NCBI RefSeq assembly: GCF_002154505.1
Contig: NZ_MUBM01000084.1
Span: forward strand, 1 to 34,258
Direction: 5' to 3'
DNA length: 34,258 bases
Origin: Streptomyces carpinensis
GTDB lineage: Bacteria > Actinomycetota > Actinomycetes > Streptomycetales > Streptomycetaceae
The notes below the pieces were generated by a model. It saw only the letters and a list, made by a program, of their open reading frames with translations. It did no database searches and was not told the DNA's origin. Shown here piece by piece: positions 32,910 through 34,258 of the stretch. Numbering within the stretch: the first letter of the stretch is position 1; the number at the start of each line of letters is the position of its first letter. Position numbers and translations under genes: made by a program.

Positions 32910-32930
32910 GTCAGTGGCCCGTGTCATCGT
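32910..32930 (+). promoter_or_regulatory. RecA-NDp/PafBC-like promoter of the frameshifted gene
   Basis: GTCAGTG (32910-32916), 8 bases and CATCGT (32925-32930) keep the spacing of the DNA-damage motif; the hexamer matches only at A2 and T6. Predicted transcription start is 32937, the A of the ATG, so the message would be leaderless. Confidence 0.4.
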
Positions 32931-32936
32931 GAGGGC

Positions 32937-33880
32937 ATGGAGCACGAAGAGGATGTCGACGGGGGTCTCGCCGTCAAGGTCGAGACGGAGAACTGGCAGA
33001 CGCACACGCGGGTCACGGCGGCGCCGCTGCGGGAGCTGGTGCTGCGGATCGGGGGCGCCGGAGACCGCTTCCTGGTCGTGCAGCGCATACCGGACCGGCC
33101 GCACGTCTTCGCCCAGGTGTGGCACGAGGAGGGGGGCACCTCAGGCGGGGCTACCGGCTGGAACACCGGTGCGGCGAGGAGGAGTTCTTCGGCACGGACC
33201 TCGCGGACCCGGGCCGGGTCGCGGACCTGCTGACCGGCTGCGCGCGGCAGGCCGACGGCTGGGACGCGGGGGCGCAGTGGGAGCCGGTGGACCTCGGGCC
33301 GCGCGCGGAGGTGCCCGAACTCCCGGGCGAGGTGCGCGAGAAGGTCGAGGAGGTCGTACGGCTGCGCCTGCGCTGCGGGTACGACTCCCGGAAGGCGCTG
33401 GCCGAGATCGCCGAGGACTACCTGGCCGACGGGGACGAGCGGCCCGTCTCCCGCGCCCAGGCCGTGCGACTGGTGGACCGGCTCTGGACGGAGCGCCTGG
33501 CCGAGCAGGACGGATGGGAGGGCGTCACCGACCCCGAGCGGCTCTCGCTCGCCTTCGGGGCGCTGGAGGAGACCGGCATCACGGCCCGGGAGAACTTCAC
33601 CTGCTGCCACGGCTGCGGCATGGCCGAGATAGGCGCCGAGCGGGACGGCGCGCGCGGCTTCGTCTTCTTCCACCGGCAGGTCACGGAACACGCCACAGGG
33701 GGACACGGGCTGAGCCTCCACTACGGCGGCTTCGACGCCTCCGAGGAGACCACCACGGCCGTCGGCCACGAGGTCGTGGCCGCGCTCGGGGCGGCCGGTC
33801 TGTCCACCGTGTGGGACGGCGATCCGGGCAAGGCGATCGAGGTCGCGCCACTGACCTGGCGCAAGCGCCTGGTGGGATGA
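32937..33880 (+). pseudogene. DUF6891-like protein gene, broken by a one-base loss in a G run
   Basis: The first part (MEHEEDVDGGLAVKVETENW to VFAQVWHEEGG) is open from 32937. The second part (RRGYRLEHRCGEEEFFGTDL to PLTWRKRLVG) is open in the -1 frame to 33880. The join is at a run of six G at 33131-33136; adding one G gives a smooth product of 314 residues (VWHEEGG-HLRRGYRLEH). The C-terminal half has a folded look, with ENFTCCHGCGMAEIGAERDG and GFVFFHRQVTEHATGG, typical of the DUF6891 type. Function unknown. Codon use is normal in both halves, so the break is recent, a sequencing error or a slippage site. As written, translation from the ATG would end in a short missense tail (98 residues in all). 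Confidence 0.75.
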
Positions 33881-33966
33881 CCGTCCGGGGACGGCTGCGC
33901 GCAAGGAGGCGTCCAAGCAGTGAGAGAAGGGTCCTGTCCGTGCGCGGTGTCTGCTTCAATGGAGGC

Positions 33967-34089
33967 ATGGCCAGCTTCCAGAAGCACACCGCGACGGGTC
34001 GCCATGACCTCGAGCCCTTCTGGCCTTCCCGTCAGCACCACGACTTCGACCGGGTGTGTTGCCGCGCGGTGAACGCGCGGGCCCTCTAA
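33967..34089 (+). CDS. Short Cys-Cys peptide, probable regulatory leader peptide
   Basis: A 40-codon frame (MASFQKHTATGRHDLEPFWP, then SRQHHDFDRVCCRAVNARAL). The segment R-x-H-x-D-x-x-R followed by cysteines resembles the short actinobacterial leader peptides of the RLHVDLxR-xxSAxC kind that often precede sulfur-related genes. The tandem UGU-UGC codons (34057-34062) are followed immediately by a 7-pair hairpin. Start is uncertain: ATG at 33967 (GGAGG only 1 base away; a -10-like TTCAAT at 33955-33960 would make it leaderless) or GTG at 33940 (AGAAGGG 8 bases upstream). A cysteine-responsive attenuator is inferred, not shown. Confidence 0.55.
   Translation: MASFQKHTATGRHDLEPFWPSRQHHDFDRVCCRAVNARAL
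34062..34080 (+). promoter_or_regulatory. Hairpin directly after the Cys-Cys codons
   Basis: CCGCGCG (34062-34068) and CGCGCGG (34074-34080) form a 7-pair stem around GTGAA. The stem begins at the last base of the second Cys codon. A second small hairpin, GGCC-TTC-GGCC, follows the peptide's stop. Ribosome stalling at the Cys codons would affect both. Confidence 0.45.
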
Positions 34090-34209
34090 AGCCGTACACC
34101 CCGGCCTTCGGCCAGCGCGACACGACGTACGTCCTTCGGTGCGCCCGACCACGAACTCGCGGCCGCCGTCCCACCCGACGAACTCCTCGCGTGAAAGAGC
34201 TGACCTCTC

Positions 34210-34258
34210 ATGGCGACCACTCGTACCCTGACCACCGCCGCCCTCCCGGCCTCCGCAC
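34210..34258 (+). CDS. Start of an unidentified gene (cut by the window end)
   Basis: Sixteen codons are visible (MATTRTLTTAALPASA). Composition and codon use look like a genuine N-terminus. The ribosome-binding site is weak (AAAGAG about 9 bases upstream). A GTG at 34191 opens a different frame through the same bases and is a less likely alternative. The gene lies 120 bases after the probable leader peptide and would be the gene controlled by it. Too short to identify. Confidence 0.45.
   Translation, partial: MATTRTLTTAALPASA

Noticed and set aside
34003..34071. Alternative 22-codon frame (MTSSPSGLPVSTTTSTGCVAAR) inside the leader region
   Set aside because: It has a single Cys codon, no good ribosome-binding site and no resemblance to known leader peptides. 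The overlapping CC-containing frame is the better candidate.

Overview
The window is a high-GC, gene-dense actinobacterial chromosome segment that looks like Streptomyces. Third codon positions are almost all G or C, GTG starts are common, and the gene content and order (2-oxoglutarate/pyruvate dehydrogenase genes, lipB-lipA, glnA, glnII) fit, from memory, the conserved core region of Streptomyces chromosomes. It appears to be core chromosome with one small decayed accessory patch. I saw no tRNA, rRNA, CRISPR array or intact mobile element.

Region 1 (1-6560) is central carbon metabolism: the 3' part of the E2 acyltransferase gene sucB, a GntR/FCD regulator, the pyruvate dehydrogenase E1 gene aceE, a WYL-domain regulator and a DUF4240 protein. 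Region 2 (6685-9590) has a membrane-anchored peptidoglycan-recognition amidase divergent from a MarP-type membrane serine protease, then a GNAT acetyltransferase. The DNA between the last two is a degenerate array of about 29 bp units that copies the end of the acetyltransferase gene. Region 3 (9655-13908) has a TIGR01777 epimerase, a FAD oxidoreductase and a large HTH/TPR-like regulator.

Region 4 (14153-17979) holds lipB and lipA, which attach octanoate and convert it to lipoate on E2 proteins such as SucB, followed by a small conserved protein, a DUF4191 membrane protein and an RDD membrane protein. Region 5 (18054-22170) has glnA behind a four-site GlnR box, then a decayed patch: a frameshifted, truncated subtilisin-like protease joined to a truncated LuxR-type (LAL) regulator.

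Region 6 (22648-28630) has a small membrane protein, a HEAT-repeat protein, htpX-pspAB (membrane quality control), an alpha/beta hydrolase, an AlkZ/YcaQ-superfamily (HTH_42) probable DNA glycosylase, a triple hairpin and a convergent small conserved protein. Region 7 (28997-34258) has an ArsC-family protein, a secreted Gln-rich protein, a hydrolase/MarR divergent pair with a palindromic operator, glnII behind a second GlnR box, a gene broken by a one-base loss in a G run, a probable Cys-Cys leader peptide, and the start of another gene.

Three themes tie the window together: lipoate-dependent dehydrogenases with the lipoylation enzymes; both glutamine synthetases under apparent GlnR control; and four promoters resembling the actinobacterial DNA-damage (RecA-NDp/PafBC) motif TGTCAGTG-N8-hexamer, one of them in front of the probable DNA-repair gene. 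Assignments rest on motif reading and family knowledge. No database search was run.
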